The position numbers were made by a program, and so were the translations under genes. The notes under the pieces were generated by a model. That model saw only the letters and a program-made list of their open reading frames with translations. It had not been told where the DNA came from and did no database searches. Positions 44,190 to 55,854 of a DNA stretch of 64,000 nucleotides are shown here, piece after piece. The stretch is from Lichina pygmaea (taxonomy: Eukaryota; Ascomycota; Lichinomycetes; Lichinales; Lichinaceae). Location: the NCBI GenBank assembly GCA_963422465.1, contig OY730173.1, positions 434,001 to 498,000 of the forward strand. The letters run 5' to 3'. Position 1 is the stretch's first letter, and each line of letters opens with the position of its first letter.

Positions 44190-45552
44190 CGGATGGCGGC
44201 GAGGGACTGGAGAGATTGATTGGCGGACTAAAGGAGCAAAGTACAGAGTCCACTGAAGATGACGATGGTAGAGAAAACCAGCCCCGCGATCTACGCACGT
44301 TGTCTCTGGCAGAGTTCCGGCACGGCCTGGAGCAGGCGTTCAAAGCAGCCAAGACGGACAAGGACTTGGGGAGTGATGTCGTCGAGAGGCTTGCTGCCTT
44401 TGGTCCGCGACGGGTGGGCCCAAACTTGCTGATCGACTGTACCGAGGCTGGTATTTTTCGAAGATTGTATGTCCTCGGACGTGCAGCGGGCTCGTGGTCA
44501 CCCCGGCTCGTCCTTGATATTGGGACCGCGAGCGCTGACCGCACGATCCCAGCCTTCGAGGTGCGGAACATGGCGAGTCGACCATCGGCAGCAGCAGCGT
44601 ACACGAGTTGGATAGATCAGACGAGCCGCCAAGGCCAAACCACGACCCATCACCATCCCAGCGCGCAGAATCACGGCTCCAGAAGGCGGCATCGGCAGCA
44701 AAAGGGGCGGTACCGGAAGATGTCCTCGACAAGATATCATACGCCTTCCAACTGGCGACGGCACAGGGTCCGCTTTCTCACGAGCCCATGCAGGGCGTGT
44801 GCGTGTCGGTCGAGGAAGTCTCCATTCCGCCATCGGTCGAGCAGGAAGACGACGCAGCAGGGGCGATGTCGGTCGAGATGATGGGGGCGTTGACGAGCGA
44901 GGCCATCAAGACGGTGAGAGACGCGGTCGGGCAGGCATTCCTCGATTGGAGCCCGCGCCTGCTGCTGGCGATGTACAGCTGTGAGATTCAAGCTTCCAGT
45001 AAGTCGTGCTCACTTTCCGCCGTCTAGTCTCGCGTCCTGTTCTCTCTCTCTCTCTCTCTCTCTCTCTGTTCAATCCTGCCGCGGAACCGCGACATCGAGA
45101 AAACGCCATCTCGATTTCTTACCGAGACATATTCCTTAATTCTCGTTTCTTAAAAAAAATCAACAGCGGAAGTGCTCGGCAAAGTCTACGCCGTGCTCAC
45201 GCGACGGCGCGGCCGGATCCTGTCCGAGTCGCTGAAGGAGGGCACGGCCTTCTTCACGATCCAGGCGGTGCTGCCCGTGGCCGAGTCCTTTGGCTTCTCG
45301 GACGAGATGCGCAAGCGCACCTCGGGCGGCGCCAGCCCCCAGCTCGTCTTCCACGGCTACGACATCCTCGTCGACCAGGACCCGTTCTGGGTGCCCTCGA
45401 CCGAGGAGGAGATCGAGGACCTCGGCCGGACCGCCGACCGCGACAACATCGCCAAGCGCTACATGGACGCCGTCCGCACCCGCAAGGGCCTCTTCGTCAC
45501 CGGCAGGAAACTGGTCGAGAGGGCCGAGAAGCAGAAGACTCTGAAGAGGTGA
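41622..45552 (+). CDS. EFL1: Ribosome assembly GTPase EFL1/Ria1
   Basis: Cytosolic EF-2-like GTPase that, with Sdo1/SBDS, evicts Tif6 (eIF6) from the 60S subunit. Six exons: 41622-41684, 41739-41759, 41815-42788, 42859-44466, 44553-44998, 45167-45552; 1165 residues, usual length. Exon 2 is 21 nt and encodes ICILAHV; joined to exon 3 it builds the P loop [15 protein letters not shown]3 is [13 protein letters not shown]4 is INKIDR, and [10 protein letters not shown] marks switch I. Domain landmarks further on: [64 protein letters not shown] and [10 protein letters not shown], then [20 protein letters not shown] and [19 protein letters not shown] in the EF-G V-like end. A polyglutamine run of about twelve lies near residue 840. 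The 70-nt intron at 42789-42858 explains an apparent frame change there. Confidence 0.95.
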
Positions 45553-45850
45553 GACTGAGACTGGGGGAGAAAAGGGGGATCTTGGTCGGCTCTCCTTTTC
45601 TTTTCTTTTCTTTTGGGAGGGGGGCGGGGGTTCATCGTTTTGAGAAGGAGGAGCGGGAAGACAAGGGTTCGTTCTCGTTCTCACGTGGCATTGGGCAGTA
45701 GAAGCGGCAGTGCAACAGTATAAAACCGAACGAGATGCCCTCTGGTCTTTTTTGCGTCCCGACTTTGCCCTTCTTTTTTTTTTTCCTGTACCATTCAATT
45801 CCTTGCCTGCTCAGGCCTTGTTTCTTCTCTTTTCTGTTCTTTCCTTCTTT

Positions 45851-45931
<81 letters not shown>

Positions 45932-46006
45932 GAACAGCCCCAATTTCTTCCCAGTATAGCACTCAAGACAGTGTAAGGGCTTGAGAGATGAACAACTTCC
46001 ACCGCC
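45553..46006. other. Convergent spacer between EFL1 and CSL4
   Basis: 454 bp of 3' flanks. Dominated by a long CT microsatellite and T-rich tracts; no gene. Confidence 0.7.
45854..45929. repeat. (CT)n microsatellite
   Basis: About 38 uninterrupted CT units. A shorter CT run also lies in the last EFL1 intron (about 45040-45067). Confidence 0.95.
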
Positions 46007-47532
46007 TTAAAAGGGCTTTGCGACTTTCCTCGGCTCGACCGTGCCCGTGGCCGGATCCTTGAAATCCTTCCAGCTCATCGGATACATGGGATTGCCCGTC
46101 TCGGAACTGGCCATGATCACGCCCAGGTAGTTGTTCGCGGTCGAGAGGTAGTAGTTGGATTGGTCGCCGAGGGAGATCTATTGTCGTGTGTGAGTACGTC
46201 GCGGATGGGGGTGGGGGTGGGCATGTGGGCATGACAATGGGAGGATGGGCGGTTGGAGCATGGAATACGAAGAAAGAAGTGGACTTTTGAAGCTCGGGGG
46301 AAGGAAGACCAAAGGGCAGCATATACATCCCCGGCACCGCAACACTCTTGGACAAGACGACCGCATACAAAAATGCAGATTGGGATATAGCACCGAAAAG
46401 GTGCTCGGCCTGGGGCACAAGAAGAACAGCTCCCGCACAAGAAAACGGGATGACGAGAGAGAGACGGAGAGAGGGAAAAGGAGAGCAGGTCGACGGTAAT
46501 TACCACTTGAGCGCGCACAACATCGCCCGGTCGAAAACTGGAGAAGATCTTGACCTTGTCCTTTTCCGTCGCACGCACGTCCTGCACGCTATGACGACGA
46601 TCGAACAAGGTACGTCGTGTCAGCCCATTCGACAATCAATCAACTCGACGAGCCAGAAACATCTCTTCGGGGGGGGAGGGGGGGTTCCGACGTGGTCCAG
46701 TAGCATCAAATCCGATCACAAACCTCCGTGGCGGGCAACAAGACACGGGGGTGACGAAGAGGAGCATATCAGAGAGATGGAGGAAATAACGAAAATCCTC
46801 TTGGGAAAGCGCTTACAGCGAGGCCCATCCCAAGAAATCAAATAGATAAGGTGAACGAGAAACGCTGTCGAATCATCCCCTAGCAGCACAAGAAAATGAA
46901 TATCCTCACCGAATAATGCCCGGAAAGTCATCCCGACACACGACGTCGCCAACGACCAAGATGGCGACGTTGGCTTGGCGCGGGTTGATCCTCGTCACGC
47001 GAGCCAGGACGATGGAGTTGACTTCGGGCAGCAGGACGTTGGTCGTGCCCGCGCCACGATCTCCCGGCGTCGTCGTGGCGATATCGCCCTCCTCCTCTTC
47101 TCCTTCCTCGTCTGTGGCGTGTCGCCGGACAGACAACATGCGCCGCTGGTCCGCACCGGATGCGTACACACGAGACGTCACGGATCCTTGCCGCGACGTC
47201 TTGGATCCAGGGAGTCCTGGCAATCCTGGGAGTCCTGATGGTCCCTGTGGTCCCGGTGGTCCCTGTGCCGACGATGACGACGACGCCGACGCCGACGCCG
47301 ACGCCGAGAGCCTTGTTTCAATCGTGCGTCCCACCGTCGAGGCGCACACGTTGCCGTTGAAGACGTGTGTGCCAGGCCCCGCCACGTATCTGCTGCTCGA
47401 ACCAAGGATCTGCCCTGGGATGGCCGTCTCAGGCGAGCCTCCTCCTCCTCCTCCTCCTCCTCCTCCTCCTCCTCCTTGTCGGGCTCCTGTCGCTTCGTCC
47501 GGCCCGGTCCTTGTTGCCGCTGGAGCACTCAT
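46007..47532 (-). CDS. CSL4: Exosome complex subunit Csl4
   Basis: S1-type cap subunit of the nuclear and cytoplasmic RNA exosome (3'-5' RNA decay and processing). Three exons (minus): 47532-46910, 46588-46504, 46177-46007; 292 residues. The N-terminal exosome domain shows IPGQILGSSSRYVAGPGTHV; the S1-like core reads LPEVNSIVLARVTRINPRQA, VQDVRATEKDKVKIFSSFRP, GDVVRAQV, and the last exon gives ISLGDQSNYYLSTAENNYLG and the C-terminal MYPMSWKDFKDP, classic Csl4 wording. Between the two domains (about residues 60-110) is a Ser/Ala run followed by collagen-like Gly-X-Y triplets and then a Glu-rich stretch, which lengthen the linker. A Gly run sits near residue 22. The start is the ATG opening MSAPAATRTGPD. 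Confidence 0.93.
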
Positions 47533-49201
47533 CCTAGACGTTGGCCGTACGGCACAGGAAAGTATGTACTGTACGTATGCACAGTAGCCGAGTCTCATCC
47601 GGGACAGAAAAACGCCACAAGTGCAGACCCCAAGTTCTGTGAAGCTACGACTCGTATCCACGAAACAATACCGTACGGTATGTAAGACAGGAGGTTAATG
47701 CTGTCGAGACTGGGATGCTGTGGTACGGTACTGGACCAGGCAGCTTGGGACTAATCGAGCAGTCTTGGGCCTGTCATGTCACGCTCTCGGGTCTCAGTCA
47801 TGGCCTTGTGTGAGCGTTCAGATCAGAGAGCCATGAAACATGTGCTGCAGCTCGATTGCATTCTCGAACCTCACTGACGCTCGCTACAGTACTTCCGTAC
47901 GTGCGTCGAGCTGCCTGATACCGGCATGCGGCATCTTCACGGTCAAGCGACGGTGCGTCTCCACCCAAGGTCACACGAACATAAGGCTTTCACACGCGGC
48001 TCCAAGTCAGCCACGTCGGGATGAAGCGACAGAAGAGCCAAAGTCACGCAACTACATGACGGTACGGCTACATCTCAGCACACAACGCACAAACAGCGCG
48101 AACGACGCCTCTCTCTCTAGCAGTGCCCAACGATGGAACGCCAACCCTACGACGACCATGGCTTCCTCTCTGGTCGTCCACTCATGAGAGACCGTAGATC
48201 TGCCTTGCGGCATGGGGTCTTTCACCTGCGTCGGCCGGTGGCATTGACGTCGGGTATCTGTCGTGGCCGTGAATATGGACAGACCTCTCTGTTGCCACGG
48301 ACATAATGCTGTCTAGGGGTATGGCGCACCGGTCCATCGTTCTCTTTCATCTCTTCTCCACCAACTGGTGTATCGTTGTGCGGGTAAGCAGTGGCATCTT
48401 GTACGACGCTGTATAGTAGCACGCTGCACGGCTCCGTAGAATCTCTCGCCGTCGCTCGTCGACAACACCGACTGCACGAGGATGCGAGTGGGAGGAAGTA
48501 CTGCTCAGTGAGAATGCAGTCGCCCTGAGCGGCTCGTGAAGATCGAGAGAAGCACGTCTCGCGGACTAGCGTGTCATTGGCAGAAGATGAGTCGTTTGGT
48601 TGATTCCGGAAGGACGGGCCAGGCTCCAGGGTCACGCACTTGTCAAGGTGAATGGTGGTGGCGACGAGGATGGAGAAAGCAGGACGCATGTAGAATCTCA
48701 TGGTATTGTTGCGATCTGCTGATGCGATTGGCGGAAGAGGTCAATGGGCTTGTAGCATTGCTAGATCTACGAAAGATGCTGCGCTTTGGCCTGCTACGGC
48801 CGAGGTGTCCATGTTGGCGCAATCAGACTAGCTGACTGCCGATGTCCATGACGGCCGATGGGAGAACGTCGAGGTGATGACGATGCGCCGACGAGAAGCA
48901 TGCCCCAGCCAGCTGATGCGTGTCTTGCCAACGAACAGAGATGGGCTGTTCGATGAAACCAAGCCCGCTCAAATGGAACACACGTCAGGCAACGACGCCG
49001 AGGGTAGAAGGTGCCGAGGACAAAACAGAAACGCCGCACTTTCATCACGAATTCGTCGATCGAGGATCGAGTGCCCTTGCGACGACGACGGCGACGTCGA
49101 TGCCAACCCCACCAGCACAACACCAAAGCAATGCAACGGCGACGACGACGCTTTGCGGACGGCTCACGAGACAGCGGATGCCTGCACCCGCTTCTGCGAT
49201 C
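47533..49201. other. Gene-free spacer upstream of CSL4
   Basis: No exon with recognisable content. A 159-codon minus-strand open frame at 48222-48701 has no domain, codon or splice support. GTAC patches occur near 47560-47580, 47670-47680 and 47890-47905. Confidence 0.5.
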
Positions 49202-50124
49202 CTAAGATGCGTTGCCGAACTGGATAAAGGAGAGCTCCTTCTGTCGCTCGCGCTCGTGCATCGGCTCGAGCGTCCTCTCGTCCGGTGGCGACGGAGGACG
49301 ATCCGTCGGCGACGGCGTACGTGGACGCTCGAGCGAGTCCAGAGGCTCGTCGTACGGATCCGCGAGCGACGGCTTCCGGCGCTGCGGGTGCAGGGACGAA
49401 AAATCGCTGTAAAAGGCGCAGGCCACTTCGGGGTCGGTCCCGCCGCCGTCCATCGCCGCCGCGGCCTCGTCATCCTCGCGATCCAGCTCGTCGTAGTTCG
49501 AGCAGATACGGGGCGACGGCGGTCTCGGTAGAGACGGTGGGGTCGTGGGTGCGTCCACGGACCGGCGTCGTCGGCTCCTGCTCGAGTCAGAGTTGGGCTG
49601 GGAGTACGTCATCGACAGCGCCGTCTGGGATGGCCGAGTCCGTACATGAAAGCTTGTCGGGCGACCTCCATCTGCCACCGCTTCGCCCGTTGAGCCTCGG
49701 CGACACGCGTGCGGATGTTGTTCATGATGGCCACCTTCCGGAGCTGGTCGGTGCCCAGATGACGCTGCTTGGCCCAGGTGGCGAACTTGGACGAGCTTCG
49801 GTCGACGATGTAGGTGGGCGGGGCCGAGAACGGTCGACTCAGCCGCGAGGTGATCAAGACGAGCCGCAGTCGTCGTTTCTTCCGTCGGCTCCTACATGCC
49901 CACTCGCCGTCGACGTCCGTCAGGGGTCGATGTCGCTTCGGTCTTCTCCAAGACTGCTGCGGCCGGCGCCGTTGGTCCTCGTCCTCGTCCTCGTCCTCCT
50001 CCTTGGGTCGCGCTGCTTTCGGCGACGACGGCGGCGGGAAAGATAGAAGAAAGGCCGGTCTGGGACCGGCGGTAAAGGCAAAGAGGCTCGCGGAAGATGG
50101 ACCGGAAGATGTCTCGATGTCCAT
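49202..50124 (-). CDS. Conserved fungal protein of unknown function
   Basis: Two segments (minus), 50124-49666 and 49624-49202, give 293 residues. The conserved block is basic: RKKRRLRLVLITSRLSRPFS, PPTYIVDRSSSKFATWAKQR and LRKVAIMNNIRTRVAEAQ, which I recognise from unnamed proteins of many moulds. The rest is Ser/Pro/Asp/Glu-rich (SPRICSNYDELDREDDEAAA, LDSLERPRTPSPTDRPPSPP). The two frames are linked by a GT-AG segment of only 41 nt, below the usual minimum for fungal introns, so a one-base sequence discrepancy is an alternative. The N-terminus is uncertain: upstream on the same strand is a long GAC repeat (Asp run in another frame) that could belong to a further exon. No function can be assigned. 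Confidence 0.65.
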
Positions 50125-50191
50125 CGATCGGAGGCGCCTCGATCGTGGGAGATGCGAGAGAGACGCGTCAGGACAGCGTCCTCGAAGCCGT

Positions 50192-50199
50192 CTTCATCG

Positions 50200-50247
<48 letters not shown>

Positions 50248-50251
50248 GCGT
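50192..50251. repeat. (GTC/GAC)n trinucleotide repeat
   Basis: About 17 uninterrupted GTC units with a few variant units at the edges; reads as polyaspartate on the minus strand in a frame not clearly coding. Confidence 0.9.
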
Positions 50252-52665
50252 CGTCGACCTGGACCGTTTCGATCAGCCTCCGCTCCTCTTCTTTCCTCCT
50301 CGACACGCAGGTCGTTTCGGTCCATGTTCCAATGCAGTCTACTTGTACTTGCTCGTCCCGAACTCGGACCCGGACCCCGACTTCGACGCCGCTGCGCTTC
50401 TCCAGATCGGGTCGCGTGCCGGAGGCGACGACCGCCACAGCCGTCCTCGCGGCCCCTCCTCACCCTCTCCGCTTGCTCCTCCCCATTTCTCCCTCTCCCT
50501 CCGACCCCGGGAAAGCATGTCTTGCCGGCTCGACAGTAGCACAGAAGCTCGAGGATCGACCAACGAGCGTGCTCCGGTAGCAGCTCGAGAGCCGGAAAAA
50601 GCAAGCACGCATTGTTTTGTGGGGAGATGATGGGCCGCTCGTCTACGAGTATTCGTTCTGGGCACTCATGCAGTCGTCGCAGCCGGAGGTACCTCCGCTG
50701 TTGGCGCAGCGATGGCACTGTATGCCACCTGTCCCGGTGGGGCGAATGCCGCATCTGGCACTTCGCAACGTCGCGACGACCATCAGAACGACGTTCGGAA
50801 CGCAGAAGCCGCAGGGCGCATAGCGTTGACGATGCTGCCGGACGAGATGCTTGCTCTCTCCTCCGACTAGGCCGCCGTCGATCGACGACGGCCCGGGGAC
50901 CAACTCCCCAATCCGAACGCGGCTTCTCGGCTCGGTGCTCGCTGGCCCTTCCCCGCGATAATCCAGCAATCTTAGCGCCCCTGCAAAGTTCAGACAAGAC
51001 GATGTGAAGGTCTCCTGCCGCGACGCCGAACCTGGCGGCGTCCTGGGCCTCGATCCCCACGGGGAAGACGTTTGCGCCGTCGGACAGGCAACGTCAGCAA
51101 GCCCTGCAAGCCTTCGACGGCACCTAGGCACGCTGGAGGCGTGCGACATCCGTAAGGGAAGGATCTCCGACCCGCGCCGTCCCTCGGAGATGCTGTAGCG
51201 AAGCTTGGCTCTCACGCTTCTGAAGCTTTCCGGCTGGGTTCATCTTGGTCTGCGCCACAGCGAGGCGCCCAATCATGTAGAACGTAGAGCCCCACGGCCC
51301 CTACGCCTCGTACCCTATCGTCACTTGAAGCAGTCAGCCGGGTCCTGTCTGAGGACATTCCGGGAAAGCCTCAGTTCGTTGCTGCTCGGAGAAGCACAAC
51401 GACGACATGCAGCCTCCATCACGAGCAGGCGCCCTTAGCAGCCACAGCAGCTCACAACGGCAATTGTATCAGCGCCGACAGGGGCGGGAAGTGGTCGGTC
51501 TTCGCTTGGGACGACGAATGGCGATGATGTTCATGGACGGTGCTGACGATGGCCGAAAGCTGAACGAACTGTGATTTCGCCCGGACGCCGTCAGAACATG
51601 TTTTTCCACGGTGAGTGCTACCGAGGTAAAGTACTTCCGAGAAAGTTGTGGTCGGGCTTGGCGTTTCCCATTACTAATACTCCATAGGAATGCCCAGTAA
51701 CCTTACTTCCGTACGTACGTACGAAGGGGTACGTACTACGAGTAGTAGCGAATCTCGCCACTGCTCGCACCGTAAACCTGCGTCTTAATAATATGAATCG
51801 CTACTGTAGGCGAGCCGCCTCGTGTGTAAAACTTACGAGTACATACGTACTGTACATAGGTACTGTACATACGTACTTCGTACTGTCAGCTTCTTCCAAG
51901 TGGGCGTCTTACTCGTACGAGTAGGTTAAAAAAATTACGTCTAGTCTGGTGTGTAAGCAGGAGAAAAAACCAAGGATGAGCTCTTTCGTCAAGTACTGTT
52001 GAGACATGAGATTTGCAACAGAGAGTAGAGTACATGTGTACTCCGCACTCTGTCGTAGGCTCAAGCAGTACAAGGTACGAGGGTACGAGTAAGAAGTGAC
52101 ATGGTACTGTACGAATGTACGGAGTGCAATGGACACCTTGTCGGCATTTGGTTGAGTCCTGAGGCTTGAAGACCTTTGCGGGTCCAATGCCCGACGACCA
52201 ATCATGCTGACTCATGAAACAGCACTTGCTTAATCAGCGCATCCATAAGCACGTGAAACTATGTACAGGATGCCCATTGACCATTGTCCGTTGACAAGGT
52301 ACGTAACCTACAAGTACGAGGTCGGTGACAGACATAACGTTACAGACGTACATACGCACTGTTAGTCAGCTGAGAAATCAGCAACCATACTGAACCACCG
52401 ACTCAGCCTGGAAACTCTAGATGTCTCGAGAATTCTGACAATACAGCTGTGCAACTAACTCTCGCCTGTACAGTACTGTACTCCTGTAATGTTTTATCCC
52501 GGACACACCTCGTACCCGTGTCATGGGTACCCCATTTTCCTGGGACATGCGTACTGTACATGCTTAACTCCGGACAATTACTGCTGTACATACGTATGTA
52601 TGGAGTACTCTGTACCCGTGCCAAGGGGAGGCACTCCATACCCCCTCCTCCTGCACCTTCAGTAG
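50252..52665. other. Gene-free accessory stretch
   Basis: Overlapping open frames on both strands at 50.2-51.2 kb lack splice or domain support. 51700-51890 and 52040-52130 are packed with GTAC, TACGTACG and TACGAGTA motifs. No tRNA or exon seen. Confidence 0.5.
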
Positions 52666-52848
52666 TCGGAACACCCCTTCTCTCGGAGGGGTGTTGATCA
52701 TTTGTCCGATACAATCAGCTGTCTGATACATTTTCATGATAGATTCAACTGCAATGCCTATAACTCCACAACAGAGAGACTAAACAGAAAAGTAAGTGGC
52801 TTATTTGATTTGCCTGCTTCTGGACTATAATCTCTGAAGTTTTAGGTC
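52666..52848 (+). repeat. Left long inverted repeat of the 2.2-kb element
   Basis: Starts GGAACACCCC with a self-complementary tip, runs through CGATACAATCAGCTGTCTGA and GAGACTAAACAGAAAAGTAA; similarity to the right copy weakens after TCTCTGAAGTTTTAGG. Confidence 0.8.
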
Positions 52849-54689
52849 TCTGCTTGAGCCATGATAGTAGATGAAGTAGAAAACAATGAAGAAAGATTGA
52901 TGAGAGAAGTGAAGCGAGTGACTCAAGCTTCTATGGTAGCTAACATGGTCATAGTAGCTAGAGCAGCTACTCAACGATGCCAGTAAAATCAGGACAGACT
53001 TGCAGCCTCAGGGATGATGGAAAGAAAGTTGGTTATTGGTTATTGGTATTCCTACTCCATTCTAGTGCTAGTTATCTAGACTATGCTGGGTCAGCTATGA
53101 AAATTAAGCAAGGAAAACCCTAGACCTGCTAGGGTGAGAAACCTCCTTCTGCAGTGCCTGGCCAGCACTATCCTGTCGAGATGCTGTAGAACATGGGGGG
53201 TGGCTGGCTAGCAGCCAGCTTCCAGCTGCTCCTGAGCCCAGGAGAACTGGGGGAGAATGCCTTGTCAGAGGATCCACGCTGTGAGGGCGGTGGTGGGCCG
53301 TGGTCAGGATGTCAAAGCCTGGTAGTCAGTGGTGGCAGCTGCTAGATACAGGCTTCGCCGCACTCGGAGAAGGCGTGGGCAGCCACAGTTGAGCTATGCC
53401 GAGGCATAGCGCAGAGTCGACATCCTGTGCAGGGTCTCTGCCACGCTTCCCCACAGTCCTGAGGCCTTTTGCGCTCCGCCGTGTACGCTCACCCCTAGGT
53501 CCTGCTTCGGAGTGCTGGGTTGCCAGCCCGGAGCCCACGCTCCAACTGCAGTTTGCTCCTTGAGCCTGTCATTTGCAGCCTGAGCCTGCACTCTGTACGG
53601 ACCGGCATGCGCTTCCGTCCTCTCAGGCCATATAGACAGTCTCGTAGTAGGCCCAGACCCTACTGCCATCACTGCCATTATATGCCACACCCCGCAGCTC
53701 TTGCTGTTTCGTGTTACCTCTGTAGATCTCTTGTACAGAGGCCGACCATGCCTCGCAGGCTCTACGGACCCTGCAGGCCATGCCAGCACCTGCAGGACTG
53801 CCTTTCCAGCCCACTAACCAAGTAGGGAGGAGTCTCAATCTGCCCGCTGTCGCCTGTGGGGCCCCGGTTGTACGCGGTGACCCACCAGAGAACCTCTGAA
53901 CAGAGAATCTCCAGTGCCCCGGCCCCGGTCTGCAGGCAGTCCGAAGGGAACCTGTGGCAAGACCTTAGGCAAAACCATCAAGCCAGCACTTTGGCTATCA
54001 CACAGCCCTTAGGCACTGGAGCGGTGGGCTTCCTCCAGGCTGCCTGCTCACCTTCTTGAACATGTATTCCCCGTTCGATTAACAATGCTGCGGTGCAGAT
54101 ATCACTCCCCTCCTAGAACAAGATCCTTGACGCATTAGCTGCTGGAGACTCTGCTAGGGGGGGGGTTGTGTGATGAAAACTCCTCTTGACTACTCCTGAG
54201 GTGCCCTGTCGGATGCCTAGACTTCACATCCACCAGCTGCAGGGCTGGTTTCGGGCCGTAGCGTACACAGTAGACATCCGTCGGGTGGTTTTCATAACCA
54301 GTTTGGTCGCAGTCCTCTGTTCTGCTGATGTCACCTCACGGGGGTGTCCAGGGTGCCTGCGTGACACCTCCGGTGGCCCGTCGCTCCACGGGCACCAGCA
54401 GCTTGACTGGTGACTCAATTAGCTCTCGGTGCAGCGACTACAAGCAGCTTGAGAGACTGCCTGCCATCGCTGCCCCAAGGTTCCCAGCCTGCACCGTGTG
54501 GAGGTTTGAGTTGTCGCAGGCCATGGAAAGAAAGTAGGAGAATCAGATAAGCACATAAAAATTACTGTTTGCCTATCTGATTGTGAAGTTATAGACATTA
54601 TAAGATTGATGTTGTTGAGAGCCTGGTTTTGAACAACAACTGCTGTAACATCTCACTAACACCACAGAAATCTAGAGAAGTCTATAACT

Positions 54690-54866
54690 TCAGGGATTGT
54701 AGTAGAGAGATAGAGGAATCCAATAAGCAGTTTACTTTTCTGTTTAGTCGCTCTGTTATGGAGTTATGTACATTGCAGTTGAATCTATCGTGAAAATGTA
54801 TTGGACAGCTGATTGTATCAGACAAGTGATCAACACCCCCCCGGGAGGAGGGGTGTTCTGACTGTA
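54690..54866 (-). repeat. Right long inverted repeat of the 2.2-kb element
   Basis: Reverse-complement counterpart of 52666-52848, with scattered substitutions (about one base in ten by eye). Confidence 0.8.
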
Positions 54867-54905
54867 CCAAAGGTGAGGTATGTACTACGTACCTAACGTA
54901 CGAAG

Positions 54906-55321
54906 TGCCCCTCTTCTATGCAAATTTCTTGCTCCCATGCCCCCCTCTTACTTCACTGCCCCCCTCGCTCACCATTGGTACTTCTAATTTAGTAGTAGCC
55001 CCGAGGAACAATAAGTACTGCTAAACTTCTGCGGCATCAGCCCCCCGACTGACACAGTCACACAGCTACCGGAATCTCTACCCCCCCCCCCCCCCCCAAA
55101 AAGCGATATCCGGCATCAAAACTGAGATCTGAGTACGCCAATGTAGGACTGAGCATCTCACATAGCTTCTCAAAACTTGTGACTGAGAAAACTTGCTATG
55201 TGGTTCTGTCAAGACTTATGACACGCTCAGATCAAAGAGATATCTAGCTTTAACGTGGTAGCGAAGTGCATGTGCCTACCTAAGCGAAGGGGACACTGGA
55301 GCAAGAAATCTGCATAATTGG
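54906..55321. mobile_element. Foldback element, copy B
   Basis: Left arm 54906-54972 (GCCCCTCTTCTATGCAAATT, CATGCCCCCCTC) and right arm about 55283-55321 (GGAGCAAGAAATCTGCATAA) are inverted copies. The middle shares GCATCAAAACTGAGATCTGA and CAAGACTTATGACACG with copy A at 30.7-31.2 kb. It contains C17 (55081-55097). Lies only 40 bp from the end of the 2.2-kb element. More diverged than copy A, so probably older. Confidence 0.65.
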
Positions 55322-55854
55322 TAGTAATTGTCCAGTCTAACTCACTGTACGTACGATGAACTTACTGGAAGTGGTCACGTGATGATTCTTCGACCGTTCA
55401 TCGTCTCATCGGCCGAGTCGGAACAACGAATATCCGGATGCACCACCAAAGATGTACCGAGTACGTACGTATGTACTAGTACGTCTCTGCTGTACGGAGT
55501 ACATACCTACTCCGACGTCAGCCGGGATGATAAGCCAATTCGCGACCACAGCGCACAAGCAAAACAATCTACCAGTACGACCTTCAAGCGCTTGTGCTTG
55601 CTCACGTTGCGCTGACGAACAGCTCCCCACATCAATCGGCTTTCATGGCTTTGATGGGGTAACTGGTTCCAGTGGCAGTGGATCTGCAACACCTCAGATG
55701 CACGAATCGACCTCGCGGATGCTGTTGACCGACGTCGTGATGCCTTCGCTTGCTCTACATTCGCTCGATTGAGACCAACAACGGCCGACTGCTCAGATGG
55801 CGCCAGCAACGGGGGCGCCCTTGCCGTATATCGAGGTAACCGATTCAAAGGGCA
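55322..55854. other. Spacer upstream of the WDR44/DGR2-like gene
   Basis: GTAC palindromes at 55345-55356 and 55458-55505; otherwise nothing recognised. Part may be promoter or 5' leader of the following gene. Confidence 0.45.

Larger units (their letters stand above)
52666..54866. mobile_element. 2.2-kb element with long terminal inverted repeats
   Basis: The left end (52666-about 52848) and the right end (about 54690-54866) are inverted copies of each other for roughly 180 bp, with landmarks GTGTTGATCA, ATACAATCAGCTGT, AGATTCAACTGCAATG and GACTAAACAGAAAAGTAA in mirrored order. Each tip is itself a hairpin: AACACCCC...GGGGTGTT. The inside has an AT-rich rim and a GC-rich core (about 53150-54530). 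No transposase or other protein was found in six frames. The long inverted repeats resemble those of Mutator-like elements, but no target duplication was identified, so the superfamily is open. It is likely a non-autonomous element. Confidence 0.75.

Noticed and set aside
48222-48701. 159-codon minus-strand open frame
   Set aside because: No domain, low-quality start, and no conserved-looking segments.
50643-51215. 190-codon minus-strand open frame with a Cys-rich end (CHRCANSGGTSGCDDC)
   Set aside because: The Cys spacing resembles no known finger, and neither upstream nor downstream exons can be linked. Kept out for lack of support, though it could be retested with RNA data.
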